From contig JBCBZE010000159.1 of the NCBI GenBank assembly GCA_039815505.1, forward strand, positions 1 through 7,722: 7,722 nt of DNA, read 5' to 3'. Both the position numbers and the translations under genes were made by a program. Of the stretch, positions 1-6,621 are shown piece after piece (positions within the stretch are counted from its first letter, which is position 1; every line of letters begins with the position of its first letter). The stretch comes from CANLWN01 sp039815505 (GTDB lineage Bacteria; Bacteroidota; Bacteroidia; Flavobacteriales; Flavobacteriaceae). The notes below the pieces were generated by a model that was not told the origin of the DNA, ran no database searches, and saw nothing but the letters and a program-made list of their open reading frames with translations.

Positions 1-2036
1 CAACCTCCTTGGATGAAAGTGTTGTTGCCGAACTACTCTTAAATAAAAATGACAAGGACTTTCCGGATGTTGCCATGGTTATCACGGATGTGGAAAACCT
101 AAAACGCAATCTGCTTCTCTTTACACAGATCAAAGATCTGAAAATACCCACCATTTTGGTAGTCAATATGGCGGATAGAATGTCCAGAAAAGGAATCTCT
201 TTGGATATCCCACAACTGGAAGAAAAGCTGAACACTAAAATTGCCTTGATAAGCACCAGAAAGGGAAATGGGGTTGGAAAAATCAAGGAATTGATAATCG
301 ATTATAAAAACTTGTCCGTAGCTCCAAATTTAGATACGACCCGTATCGCCCCCGATTATTTTGAGCGGTTAAAGCGAACCTTCCCCAAAGAGGATTTGTA
401 CAAGCTCTGGTTGGTCATTACCCAAGATGTCAACTTCACCTCCATCGAAAAAAAACGGTTCCAGAATACCACAGGTTTAACTACCAAATCCAAATCGGAG
501 CTAAAACGACTTCAACAAAAGGAAACCATTTTACGATATAAGTTCATCAACGATACCTTAAAGGAAACCTATACGGTAGATATAAATGCGGCCAAGGGGT
601 TTAGGGCCAGTCTCGATAAGGTGCTTACCCATAAAATTTTTGGCTATTTAATTTTCTTTTTGATTCTGCTCATCATATTTCAGGCCATCTACGATTGGAG
701 CAGTTACCCGATGGATTTTATAGATGAATCCTTTGCCGCGGCCGGCGAATGGATAAAAAACAATTTACCTCCGGGTGTACTTACGGACTTGATTGCCGAA
801 GGTATTCTTGCGGGTATCGGTGGCATTGTTATTTTTATTCCGCAGATTGCATTTCTATTTCTATTTATTGCGCTCTTGGAAGAAACAGGCTATATGAGCA
901 GGGTGGTGTTTTTAATGGATAGGTTAATGCGCCCTTTTGGTTTAAGCGGTAAAAGCGTGGTTCCCTTAATCTCGGGTACGGCCTGTGCCATACCCGCAGT
1001 GATGGCTACTAGAACCATAGAAAATTGGAAAGAACGGTTAATTACGATCTTGGTAACCCCTTTCACCACATGTTCCGCACGCCTACCCGTTTATCTCATT
1101 ATTATTGCCTTGGTAATACCGGAGGGCCGTTTTTTGGGTCTTAGCTATCAGGCTTTGACCCTTATGCTGCTTTACCTTATAGGTTTTGGTATGGCCATAT
1201 TGTCCGCTATGGTGCTGAACAAAATCTTACAAATAAGGAGTAGGTCATTTTTTGTAGTTGAAATGCCCAATTACAAACTTCCTTTGCTCAAAAATGTAGC
1301 TTATACCGTTTTGGAAAAGACCAAAAGTTTTGTGTATGGAGCGGGGAAAATTATTCTGGCCATATCCATAATCCTATGGTTTTTGGGTTCTAACGGATAT
1401 TCCGAAGAGTTTAAAAATGCGGAAACCATTGTGAAAAATCGCGTAGCGACCAATGGATTTTCGCCCTATAGTGAAGCTTACATTAAAAATAAGCTGGATA
1501 TGTACCGCAGAAGCACTCCCATAAGTATTATTGATCAGGACAATGCCCTTGGCCTTAGGGCCTTCCAGGATTCAATACGGATAAAAACCGCACGTCTTCA
1601 GGCCATTTCGGAAAAGCAGGAAATTGCCAGTTATAAATTGGAACATTCCTATATTGGTTATGCGGGCAAAGCCATTGAACCTATTGTAAAACCTTTAGGT
1701 TATGACTGGAAAATTGGGATAGCCGTCATTACCTCTTTTGCCGCTAGAGAAGTTTTTGTGGGAACTTTGGCAACCATATACAGCGTGGGCAGCGATGAGG
1801 AAGAAACCATCAAGAATAGAATGGCTGCGGAAATAACGATTGATAAAAGGCCCTTGTTTAATCTAGCCTCAGGTATTTCCCTTCTACTATTTTACGCCTT
1901 TGCGATGCAATGTATGAGTACGCTGGCCATTGTCAAAAGAGAAACAAATAGTTGGAAATGGCCAACTTTGCAGTTAGTTTTTATGAGCGGTTTTGCGTAT
2001 ATTGTAGCTTTGATGGCATATCAAATCCTTAAGTAA
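1..2036 (+). CDS. feoB: Ferrous iron transporter FeoB, 5' end missing (runs off left edge)
   Basis: FeoB imports Fe(II) across the inner membrane and couples a cytosolic GTPase domain to a polytopic Gate domain. The frame is open from the first base; the first visible residues, TSLDESVVAE, match the stretch just after the G3 region, so the P-loop and switch I are outside the window and no start can be assigned. Counting from the TTG at base 9, G4 is NMAD (53-56) and a G5-like STRKG lies at 82-86. The Gate core follows: ETGYMSR, GTACAIPA (323-330, Cys326), ATRTIENWKERL and PFTTCSARLP (351-360, Cys355). The second Gate half has SFAAREVFVGTLATIYSVG (576-594), and the C-terminus has AMQCMSTLA (Cys635). 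A hydrophilic segment of roughly 85 residues (about 461-546) separates the two membrane halves. About 678 residues are visible, consistent with a complete C-terminal part. The next gene starts one base after the stop. Identification is very secure from motif order. Confidence 0.97.
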   Translation, partial: TSLDESVVAELLLNKNDKDFPDVAMVITDVENLKRNLLLFTQIKDLKIPTILVVNMADRMSRKGISLDIPQLEEKLNTKIALISTRKGNGVGKIKELIIDYKNLSVAPNLDTTRIAPDYFERLKRTFPKEDLYKLWLVITQDVNFTSIEKKRFQNTTGLTTKSKSELKRLQQKETILRYKFINDTLKETYTVDINAAKGFRASLDKVLTHKIFGYLIFFLILLIIFQAIYDWSSYPMDFIDESFAAAGEWIKNNLPPGVLTDLIAEGILAGIGGIVIFIPQIAFLFLFIALLEETGYMSRVVFLMDRLMRPFGLSGKSVVPLISGTACAIPAVMATRTIENWKERLITILVTPFTTCSARLPVYLIIIALVIPEGRFLGLSYQALTLMLLYLIGFGMAILSAMVLNKILQIRSRSFFVVEMPNYKLPLLKNVAYTVLEKTKSFVYGAGKIILAISIILWFLGSNGYSEEFKNAETIVKNRVATNGFSPYSEAYIKNKLDMYRRSTPISIIDQDNALGLRAFQDSIRIKTARLQAISEKQEIASYKLEHSYIGYAGKAIEPIVKPLGYDWKIGIAVITSFAAREVFVGTLATIYSVGSDEEETIKNRMAAEITIDKRPLFNLASGISLLLFYAFAMQCMSTLAIVKRETNSWKWPTLQLVFMSGFAYIVALMAYQILK

Positions 2037-2037
2037 C

Positions 2038-2187
2038 ATGAGTTATCTACAACCTATATTGGCTTATCTTATTGTTGCCCTTGCGGCAGGTTATATCCTG
2101 CGAAAATTCTTCTTGCCAAAATCGCTCTTTGTATCCAAAAAGAAAGGTATTAAGGCCTGTGGTCATGAAGATTGTGGTTGTCATTAA
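2038..2187 (+). CDS. FeoB-associated Cys-rich membrane protein (49 aa)
   Basis: This 49-codon gene starts at ATG 2038, one base after the feoB stop codon, and is therefore almost certainly translated from the feo transcript. The N-terminal half (about residues 4-22) is one hydrophobic membrane segment, ILAYLIVALAAGYIL, followed by a basic patch (RKFFLPK, SKKKG). The tail is CGHEDCGCH, with three Cys and two His in nine residues, directly before the stop. Size, position after feoB, one N-terminal helix and a Cys-rich tail are the defining traits of the FeoB-associated Cys-rich membrane protein family. Its biochemical role is not established in that family; metal handling at the cytosolic mouth of FeoB is an inference from the Cys/His tail. 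A longer overlapping reading frame at 2072-2257 lacks these traits and was discounted. Confidence 0.9.
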   Translation: MSYLQPILAYLIVALAAGYILRKFFLPKSLFVSKKKGIKACGHEDCGCH

Positions 2188-2241
2188 CCAAGGTATTCCC
2201 TCTTTTACTTCCTCACATATTTACACATTATTCATAAAGTT

Positions 2242-2272
2242 TTTGGTTTGGGTGTAACCTTTTATACATTTC
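2242..2272 (+). promoter_or_regulatory. Candidate Bacteroidota-type promoter for the sigma factor operon
   Basis: TTTG at 2242-2245 is followed after 19 bases by TACATTTC at 2265-2272. This resembles the Bacteroidota housekeeping pattern TTTG-N19-TAnnTTTG, with one mismatch in the last base of the -7 box. It would place transcription initiation about 30 bases before the TTG start at 2310. The sigma factor may also recognise its own, different promoter in this 122-base gap; no second element could be defined by eye. Confidence 0.35.
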
Positions 2273-2309
2273 TGGTTATATACTTATGAACACCAATTAA
2301 AAAACTCTT

Positions 2310-2834
2310 TTGAAAGAGCCCACGGACGAAAATTTAATGTTGAAGGTTGCCAACGGAGACCTAGATCTATTAAAGATTCTTTTTGAAAGACATCATATAC
2401 ACGTCTGCAACTTTTTATATAAGATGTGCGGGGACAAAATGTTGAGCGAGGATTTAACCCAAGACGTTTTTTATAAGGTTATGAAATATAGAACTTCCTA
2501 TAACAGCGGCAGATTTGTTGCATGGTTGTTTACCATAGCCAGAAATAGTCTGAATACGCATTTTAGCAGAGTTAAAGAGCATCATGAGAACATTGATGTT
2601 GTAGGCTATAAATTAATGGAAGAGCGGGAAGAGAAGAACGAGGACCACTCTCATTTGCAAAAAGCATTGGATCAGCTTGGGGCTTCCGATAAAGAATTAT
2701 TGGTTTTAAACCGATTTCAGGAAATAAAATACCAAGAACTGGCAGAAATCGTGGGTAGCACACCCGGAGCGGTAAAAACAAAGGTAAGTAGGGCATTAAA
2801 GAAGTTAAGGCTTATTTATTTTGAAAATATCTAA
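2310..2834 (+). CDS. ECF-type RNA polymerase sigma factor (sigma-70 family)
   Basis: A 174-residue two-domain sigma factor. Sigma region 2 spans about residues 10-88, with the core-binding stretch SEDLTQDVFYKV (46-57) and the -10 recognition/melting stretch FVAWLFTIARNSLNTHFSR (69-87). After an acidic linker (EEREEKNEDH), region 4 spans about 115-168 and ends in the helix-turn-helix YQELAEIVGSTPGAVKTKVS (141-160). No region 1.1 or 3 is present, as expected for ECF factors. The start is TTG at 2310: the frame is closed by a TAA at 2298-2300, and the first ATG (codon 10) would remove the opening helix DENLMLKVANGD that family members normally carry. It is followed after two bases by a gene for a zinc-finger membrane protein, the usual sigma/anti-sigma arrangement. 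It probably directs polymerase to this operon and perhaps other envelope genes; the exact regulon is unknown. Confidence 0.94.
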   Translation: MKEPTDENLMLKVANGDLDLLKILFERHHIHVCNFLYKMCGDKMLSEDLTQDVFYKVMKYRTSYNSGRFVAWLFTIARNSLNTHFSRVKEHHENIDVVGYKLMEEREEKNEDHSHLQKALDQLGASDKELLVLNRFQEIKYQELAEIVGSTPGAVKTKVSRALKKLRLIYFENI

Positions 2835-2836
2835 TC

Positions 2837-3625
2837 ATGAATAAAGACGATATTATAGCATTACTTCCAGAGTATCTGGACAACACACTGGATGAAGTAA
2901 TGCGAAAGAAGGTAGAGCGTCATTTAAAGGAATGCGCGTCATGTTCCAAAGCATTGGAAGAACTTAAAACGCTTTTCAAGGCTTTTGAGCAAGAGGAACG
3001 CTGTATTCCATCCGATAGGGTGAGGACCAATTTTTATGAAGTATTGGAACGCGAAAAACAGTTAGCGTCCAAGGTGGTCAATTTTACTCCATCTGTAAGG
3101 AAAAAATGGAGGGGGCTTTTGTTAAAAGTAGCTGCAAGCATTGCCTTATTGATAGGTTCGTTTTTGGCGGGAAAACAGTTTCAAAAACAAAAGTCGGGTA
3201 AGGAAATAGCGCAACTTACGGATGAAAGTATTAAAATAACCCAGACTGCCATGCTATCGCTCATGGAAAATCAATCGGCCAGTAGACGTATACAGGGTGT
3301 ACATTTTATCGATGAGATCACCGACCCCGATGAAGCCATTGTAAGGGCTTTGGCCAATAGGATGTTACATGACGATAATACCAACGTTAGGTTAACCGCT
3401 GTTGAGGCCCTTGGTAAGTTTACAACGTCCGAAATCGTGAAAAATGCGTTCATTACCGCATTGCAAACCGAAAAAGATCCCAGTATACAGATCTCATTGA
3501 TCCACACCCTGGTCAAAATACAAGAGAAAAAAGCTATAAAACCCCTGCAAAGACTTTTACAACAGGAAGAGACGCAGCCCTTTGTAAAACAACAAATTGA
3601 ATCATTATTACCACATATTATATAA
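2837..3625 (+). CDS. Membrane anti-sigma factor: zinc-finger HC2 head, one TM helix, HEAT-repeat tail
   Basis: A 262-residue protein starting at an ATG two bases after the sigma stop, so translation is probably coupled. The N-terminus is a putative zinc-finger/anti-sigma domain: LLPEYLDNTLDE leads into HLKECASC, giving His29-x3-Cys33-x2-Cys36, the HC2 zinc-binding pattern of ZAS anti-sigma factors. A single hydrophobic helix (about 93-112) is preceded by basic RKKWRG, which favours a cytosolic N-terminus and an extracytoplasmic C-terminus. Residues about 165-258 form helical pairs of HEAT type: DDNTNVRLTAVEALGKF, then DPSIQISLIHTLVKI, then the KKAIKPLQRLLQQEE helix. The expected role is to sequester the upstream sigma factor at the membrane and release it on a signal. 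HEAT repeats are protein-binding scaffolds, so the tail could receive the signal through a partner; this is inference. Regulated proteolysis is possible but no cleavage site can be read from the sequence. Confidence 0.88.
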   Translation: MNKDDIIALLPEYLDNTLDEVMRKKVERHLKECASCSKALEELKTLFKAFEQEERCIPSDRVRTNFYEVLEREKQLASKVVNFTPSVRKKWRGLLLKVAASIALLIGSFLAGKQFQKQKSGKEIAQLTDESIKITQTAMLSLMENQSASRRIQGVHFIDEITDPDEAIVRALANRMLHDDNTNVRLTAVEALGKFTTSEIVKNAFITALQTEKDPSIQISLIHTLVKIQEKKAIKPLQRLLQQEETQPFVKQQIESLLPHII

Positions 3626-3645
3626 ACATCAAAAAACAAATGGTC

Positions 3646-4398
3646 ATGAAACAGTCAGTATTTATTTTTTTACTATGCATTGGTCTTACAACAAGCAGAG
3701 CACAAGAAGATTACACCAAATCCCTGGAGGGCATTAAATGGGTGAAAGTGGAATCAAAAGCGGACATTACCGTAAAAACCCATGATAAGGATCAACTTTT
3801 GATCAATGCGGGCAATATGAAAAAAACTCCGGAAAGGGCCAAAGGATTGAAGCTTGTGAACGGGGATGGGTCGGACAATACCAATGTAGGATTCTATGTA
3901 GTGGAAGATGGAAACAATTTGATCGTTAAAAATCTTAGACGGACCGAAAGGGCAGAAATATATTTACCCAAGGACCAAAATATTTCGATCAAGACTACTT
4001 GGAAGGGCGATATTGAAATTTATGGATTCACCGGCGAAATAGAAGCCAGTGCCCAAATAAATGGAAGTGTGACCATCAAGGATGTTATGGGGCCGATCAC
4101 CGCGGATGCACTTAATGGGGAATTGGAGGTTACTTTCGCCAAAGTTACGCAGGGTTTTCCCATTTCACTATATACCACAAATGGCGTATTGGATGTTACA
4201 ATGCCCGAAAATACCCCTGCAAATCTCTCGCTAAGTTCCATCAATGGGGAAATCTATACCAATTTTGATATTAGTGCTCCCAATAAAAATGGTCTTAAGT
4301 CTATCTCCAGTAGAAAGGTCAAAGGCGCTATTAACAATGGCGGGGTGGATATTCAGTTAAAATCTACCAACGGAAACATTTATTTAAGAAAACAGTAA
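3646..4398 (+). CDS. Exported DUF4097-like beta-solenoid protein, paralogue 1
   Basis: From ATG 3646 the protein is 250 residues; an ATG two codons upstream (3640) is also possible. I prefer 3646 because it gives a normal MKQ signal-peptide start and the same TCATGAA context as the genes before and after it. The signal peptide has a hydrophobic core VFIFLLCIGL and a likely cleavage after SRA; the Cys in the core is not in a lipobox. The mature part starts with a beta domain (WVKVESKADITVKTHDKDQL) and continues with short strands carrying repeated Asn-Gly turns: INGSVTIK, LNGELEV, TNGVLDV, INGEIYT and a terminal TNGNIYLRKQ. Spacing is about 18-22 residues except before the last. This is the DUF4097 / putative adhesin pattern, which folds as a beta-solenoid. 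It probably acts in the periplasm or on the surface. Its place after a sigma/anti-sigma pair suggests it is an output or a sensing partner of that switch. The molecular function is unknown. Confidence 0.83.
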   Translation: MKQSVFIFLLCIGLTTSRAQEDYTKSLEGIKWVKVESKADITVKTHDKDQLLINAGNMKKTPERAKGLKLVNGDGSDNTNVGFYVVEDGNNLIVKNLRRTERAEIYLPKDQNISIKTTWKGDIEIYGFTGEIEASAQINGSVTIKDVMGPITADALNGELEVTFAKVTQGFPISLYTTNGVLDVTMPENTPANLSLSSINGEIYTNFDISAPNKNGLKSISSRKVKGAINNGGVDIQLKSTNGNIYLRKQ

Positions 4399-4414
4399 TC
4401 AAAAAAGGACGATC

Positions 4415-5128
4415 ATGAAAAATTTAAGCATTCTAGTATGGGTAAGCCTCATCAGCTTCAATGTAAACGCACAAAAAATAATTGAAAAAACCCTTGGTCA
4501 CAAAGATCAGATCATCAACGTTGAACTAAAATTTGCATCAGATATCAAGGTAAAAACATGGGACAGGTCAACCGTATATTTTAAAGCGGATATTTGGACA
4601 GAAGACAGTAAGTATCAAGATTTTTACACTTTGGACATAGATGAAACAGACACCAAAATAAGTATTGTTTCGAACGCCAAACCTCTTTTTAAAGAACTTC
4701 AAGAGGAATGGAACCGTAACCATCCCAACAAAAAAAAGCGCTATTATAATACGGGAAACCAGTATGAGTTCAATTATGTGCTGTATGTGCCAAAAAACAG
4801 CAATTTTACCGTAAGCAGTATAAATGGCAGTTTAACATCGGAAGTTATTGAAGGTGACTTTACCGCAGACCTTATCAATGGGGATATTGATATAAAAAAA
4901 TATGCGGGAACCTTAGATCTAAAAACGATAAACGGCGAAATAGACCTTAAAATAAGTAATACTAGCTTAGTTGCAGAGACTATTCATGGCAATATCTATG
5001 CGGATGAAAAATTAAGTTTTAAGGCAACCAATCGTCATGTAGGTCAGAAGGTAGAAGGCAGTTTTAATAATGCCGACCATACCTTGCGTCTAAACACCAT
5101 TAATGGTAATATGTATTTAAGACTTTGA
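4415..5128 (+). CDS. Exported DUF4097-like beta-solenoid protein, paralogue 2
   Basis: A 237-residue protein with a signal peptide (MKNLSILVWVSLISFNVNAQ, cleavage probably after NA). It begins 16 bases after the preceding stop, with AAAGGA five bases before the ATG as a weak ribosome binding site. The N-terminal mature region, ASDIKVKTWDRSTVYFKADI, parallels ADITVKTHDKDQLLINA of the previous gene. A charged, Tyr/Asn/Lys-rich insert (about 92-118, EEWNRNHPNKKKRYYNTGNQ) follows. Then come solenoid turns with Asn-Gly or His-Gly: INGSLTS, INGDIDI, INGEIDL, IHGNIYA and the final INGNMYLRL. The shared C-terminal motif NGN(I/M)YLR indicates that the two genes arose by duplication and then diverged. 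It is the last gene of the sigma operon and ends facing the oppositely oriented DUF423 gene 72 bases away. Function is unknown; the exported beta-solenoid prediction is sound, the link to envelope sensing is inferred from context. Confidence 0.83.
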   Translation: MKNLSILVWVSLISFNVNAQKIIEKTLGHKDQIINVELKFASDIKVKTWDRSTVYFKADIWTEDSKYQDFYTLDIDETDTKISIVSNAKPLFKELQEEWNRNHPNKKKRYYNTGNQYEFNYVLYVPKNSNFTVSSINGSLTSEVIEGDFTADLINGDIDIKKYAGTLDLKTINGEIDLKISNTSLVAETIHGNIYADEKLSFKATNRHVGQKVEGSFNNADHTLRLNTINGNMYLRL

Positions 5129-5200
5129 TGCTATGTTCGGAAGGGCATGGATATTGGGAGGAAAAGTATCTATGAACAAAGCTGAATATGTTACCTATAG

Positions 5201-5587
5201 CTAAACGAACTCCATAACAAAAGAATACCCCAAAAGACCCCATCCTATAACCAATAGCAATCCTCCAATGGGAGTTATCGGACCCAAAAATTTAAGCTTT
5301 TCCCCTTTCGAAGCACTTAAACAAAGGGCATAAATACTAAAAGAAAATAGAAATGTTCCCAAGATAAAACAATAGACAATGTATGTTTCCAATGGTGTGG
5401 TAAAACCAAAGTTAAACCCTAGGACGATAAGCAAAATTGCATGGTACATTTGATATTTAACGCCAGTCTCAAAGCTCTTAAGCTGTTCTTCGGTAAACGA
5501 TTTTTTAAGGGCATGGGCGCCAAAAGCACCAAAAACCACGGCTAACAGACCATATAAAGCACCCATAAGGGGAACCAATAGAATCAT
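5201..5587 (-). CDS. DUF423 family small integral membrane protein (YgdD-like)
   Basis: A 128-residue protein with four predicted membrane helices (about 5-27, 45-62, 67-91, 102-122). Family marks are GAFGAHALKKSF (20-31), TGVKYQMYHAILL (41-53) and LGPITPIGGLLLVIGWGLLG (101-120), the characteristic ends of DUF423 proteins; length is also typical. The ATG at 5587 gives the usual short hydrophobic lead into the first helix. No function is established for the family. It stands alone: the SDR gene upstream on the same strand is separated by 177 bases and a strong terminator, so it must have its own promoter. A poor candidate is CAAACA at 5651-5656 (TGTTTG on the minus strand) with CAAA at 5676-5679 (TTTG). 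No convincing terminator is visible in the 72-base gap to the convergent gene. Confidence 0.92.
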   Translation of the reverse strand: MILLVPLMGALYGLLAVVFGAFGAHALKKSFTEEQLKSFETGVKYQMYHAILLIVLGFNFGFTTPLETYIVYCFILGTFLFSFSIYALCLSASKGEKLKFLGPITPIGGLLLVIGWGLLGYSFVMEFV

Positions 5588-5713
5588 AACTTCATATTTT
5601 CCTTAAATATAGATATTCTTCACGGTACTTAAGATAGCTACTAATTATTACAAACATTATATGGTGGTTTGTCCACAAAATCTTTCTTTGAACATCTTGG
5701 TGAAAATCAATAA

Positions 5714-5744
5714 AAAACCCATCGGCCTATGACCGATGGGTTTT
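5714..5744 (-). terminator. Rho-independent terminator after the SDR gene
   Basis: A perfect 12-bp inverted repeat, AAAACCCATCGG (5714-5725) and CCGATGGGTTTT (5733-5744), encloses a 7-base loop. Read on the minus strand, the stem ends in TTTT and runs on into a T tract (TTTTTTATTG), 21 bases after the SDR stop codon. The + strand side (TTTTATCATTTT) is less regular and no + strand gene ends nearby, so the minus strand reading is preferred. It insulates the downstream DUF423 gene. Confidence 0.88.
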
Positions 5745-5764
5745 ATCATTTTAATATGATGTTG

Positions 5765-6514
5765 TTATACTTGAACCATTCCCCCATCTACTTGTATCTC
5801 ATGCCCTGTGATAAAACTGGATTCGGAACTGGCCAAAAAGAGTACGGTGGCGGCAATCTCTCTTGGTTCTCCAAAACGACTCATGGGCACTTGTGACAAA
5901 ATTTGTCCGGCCATAGCCTCTTGTTGTTCTGGCGGCACACCCGCTTCATTAAAAAAGTTGGTGCCTATAGGACCCGGGCTAACCGAATTTACCCTTATGT
6001 TTCTATCCTTAAGTTCATTGGCAAAACTTTTATTAAGATACTTAACAGCACTTTTCGCAGCTCCATATACACTGGCCCCCGGCATGGCGATATCGGTAAC
6101 TATACTGGTATTAAAAATTATAGATCCGCCATCATTTACCAATGGGGCTAATTGCTGTACCGTAAAATACCCTCCCTTGACCAAAGTGTTGAATTGGCTA
6201 TCAAATTCTTCTTCGGTCGTTTCGCTCAACGAGTTAAATTTTCCAAAGCCCGCATTGACAAAAAGAACATCAATTTTATCGGTCAGCTTGGAAACTTCGG
6301 CATTCAAATTCCATAAATCCGATGTTTTTCCCGCATCGCTTACAATACCTTTTGCATTTGCACCAAGTGCCGCGATGGTTTGGTCTAAATTAGCTTGCTT
6401 TCTACTTGTGATGATTACTGAGGCGCCCTCTTTAATAAAAGCTTCGGCAGTAGCTAACCCTATACCACTGGTACCCCCAGTTATTACGATTGTTTTTCCG
6501 TGAAATCTACTCAT
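5765..6514 (-). CDS. Short-chain dehydrogenase/reductase (classical SDR), substrate unknown
   Basis: A 249-residue classical SDR, a cytosolic NAD(P)(H)-dependent oxidoreductase. The Rossmann cofactor motif TGGTSGIG is at 12-19. Arg38 in TSRKQ, after the second beta strand, suggests preference for NADP(H). Asp60 (SDAG) and NAG (87-89) complete the cofactor site. The catalytic tetrad is visible: Asn109 (FNTLVKG), Ser137 (NTSIVT), Tyr150 and Lys154 (YGAAK). SPGPIGTNF follows at 179-187, and the C-terminus ITGHEIQVDGGMVQV is typical. No residue is missing, so the enzyme should be active, but the substrate cannot be read from sequence. The start at ATG 6514 gives the normal short lead to the first strand. 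The gene lies 107 bases downstream of a tetR gene on the same strand, with a TetR-type palindrome in the gap, so it is probably that regulator's target. It ends at a strong terminator. Confidence 0.94.
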   Translation of the reverse strand: MSRFHGKTIVITGGTSGIGLATAEAFIKEGASVIITSRKQANLDQTIAALGANAKGIVSDAGKTSDLWNLNAEVSKLTDKIDVLFVNAGFGKFNSLSETTEEEFDSQFNTLVKGGYFTVQQLAPLVNDGGSIIFNTSIVTDIAMPGASVYGAAKSAVKYLNKSFANELKDRNIRVNSVSPGPIGTNFFNEAGVPPEQQEAMAGQILSQVPMSRFGEPREIAATVLFLASSESSFITGHEIQVDGGMVQV

Positions 6515-6530
6515 TTCCTTTGTTTTTCAT

Positions 6531-6550
6531 ACTTCCTCGAAGGCGGAAGT
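6531..6550 (-). other. Small hairpin in the SDR leader
   Basis: ACTTCC (6531-6536) and GGAAGT (6545-6550) can pair as a 6-bp stem with an 8-base loop. On the minus strand it lies 16 bases before the SDR start codon and directly before a 7-codon open frame (6530-6507, MKNKGNE) that overlaps the SDR start. This could affect mRNA stability or translation, but nothing shows that it does. Confidence 0.25.
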
Positions 6551-6585
6551 CGGTTTATAGATATGTGCAACTCCTTCGCGTTACA

Positions 6586-6607
6586 TTTTGAAATAATCAT
6601 TTCAAAA
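6586..6607. promoter_or_regulatory. Palindromic operator candidate, SDR side (site 1)
   Basis: TTTTGAAAT (6586-6594) and ATTTCAAAA (6599-6607) form a perfect 9-bp inverted repeat around AATC. Its 18-bp core (6588-6605) matches the palindrome upstream of tetR at 16 of 18 positions. It lies 72 bases before the SDR start and 15 bases after the tetR stop. It is not followed by a T tract in the direction of tetR transcription, so it is unlikely to be a terminator. No convincing -7 box for the SDR gene was found next to it. Confidence 0.72.
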
Positions 6608-6621
6608 AAGATAAAAAAAAT

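Noticed and set aside
2072..2257. 61-codon frame overlapping the small Cys-rich gene
   Set aside because: It has no coding features, overlaps the well-supported gene at 2038-2187 in another frame and runs into the promoter region.
3271..3639. 122-codon open frame on the - strand
   Set aside because: It is antisense to the anti-sigma factor gene and its Cys-rich composition looks like an artefact of reversed codons.
3676..3690. Lipobox in DUF4097 paralogue 1 (Cys in FLLCIG)
   Set aside because: The Cys is inside the hydrophobic core and is preceded by Leu rather than Gly, Ala or Ser; a type I signal peptide with SRA cleavage fits better.
5129..5200. Search for a bidirectional terminator between the convergent DUF4097 and DUF423 genes
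   Set aside because: No inverted repeat with a T tract could be found by eye in these 72 bases.
5808..6503. 231-codon open frame on the + strand
   Set aside because: It lies wholly antisense to the SDR gene, has no recognisable domain, and the minus strand protein has every SDR motif in order.
6586..6607. Palindrome read as a tetR terminator
   Set aside because: No T tract follows it on the minus strand, the stem is nearly all A:T, and a near copy sits in the tetR promoter, which fits an operator better.
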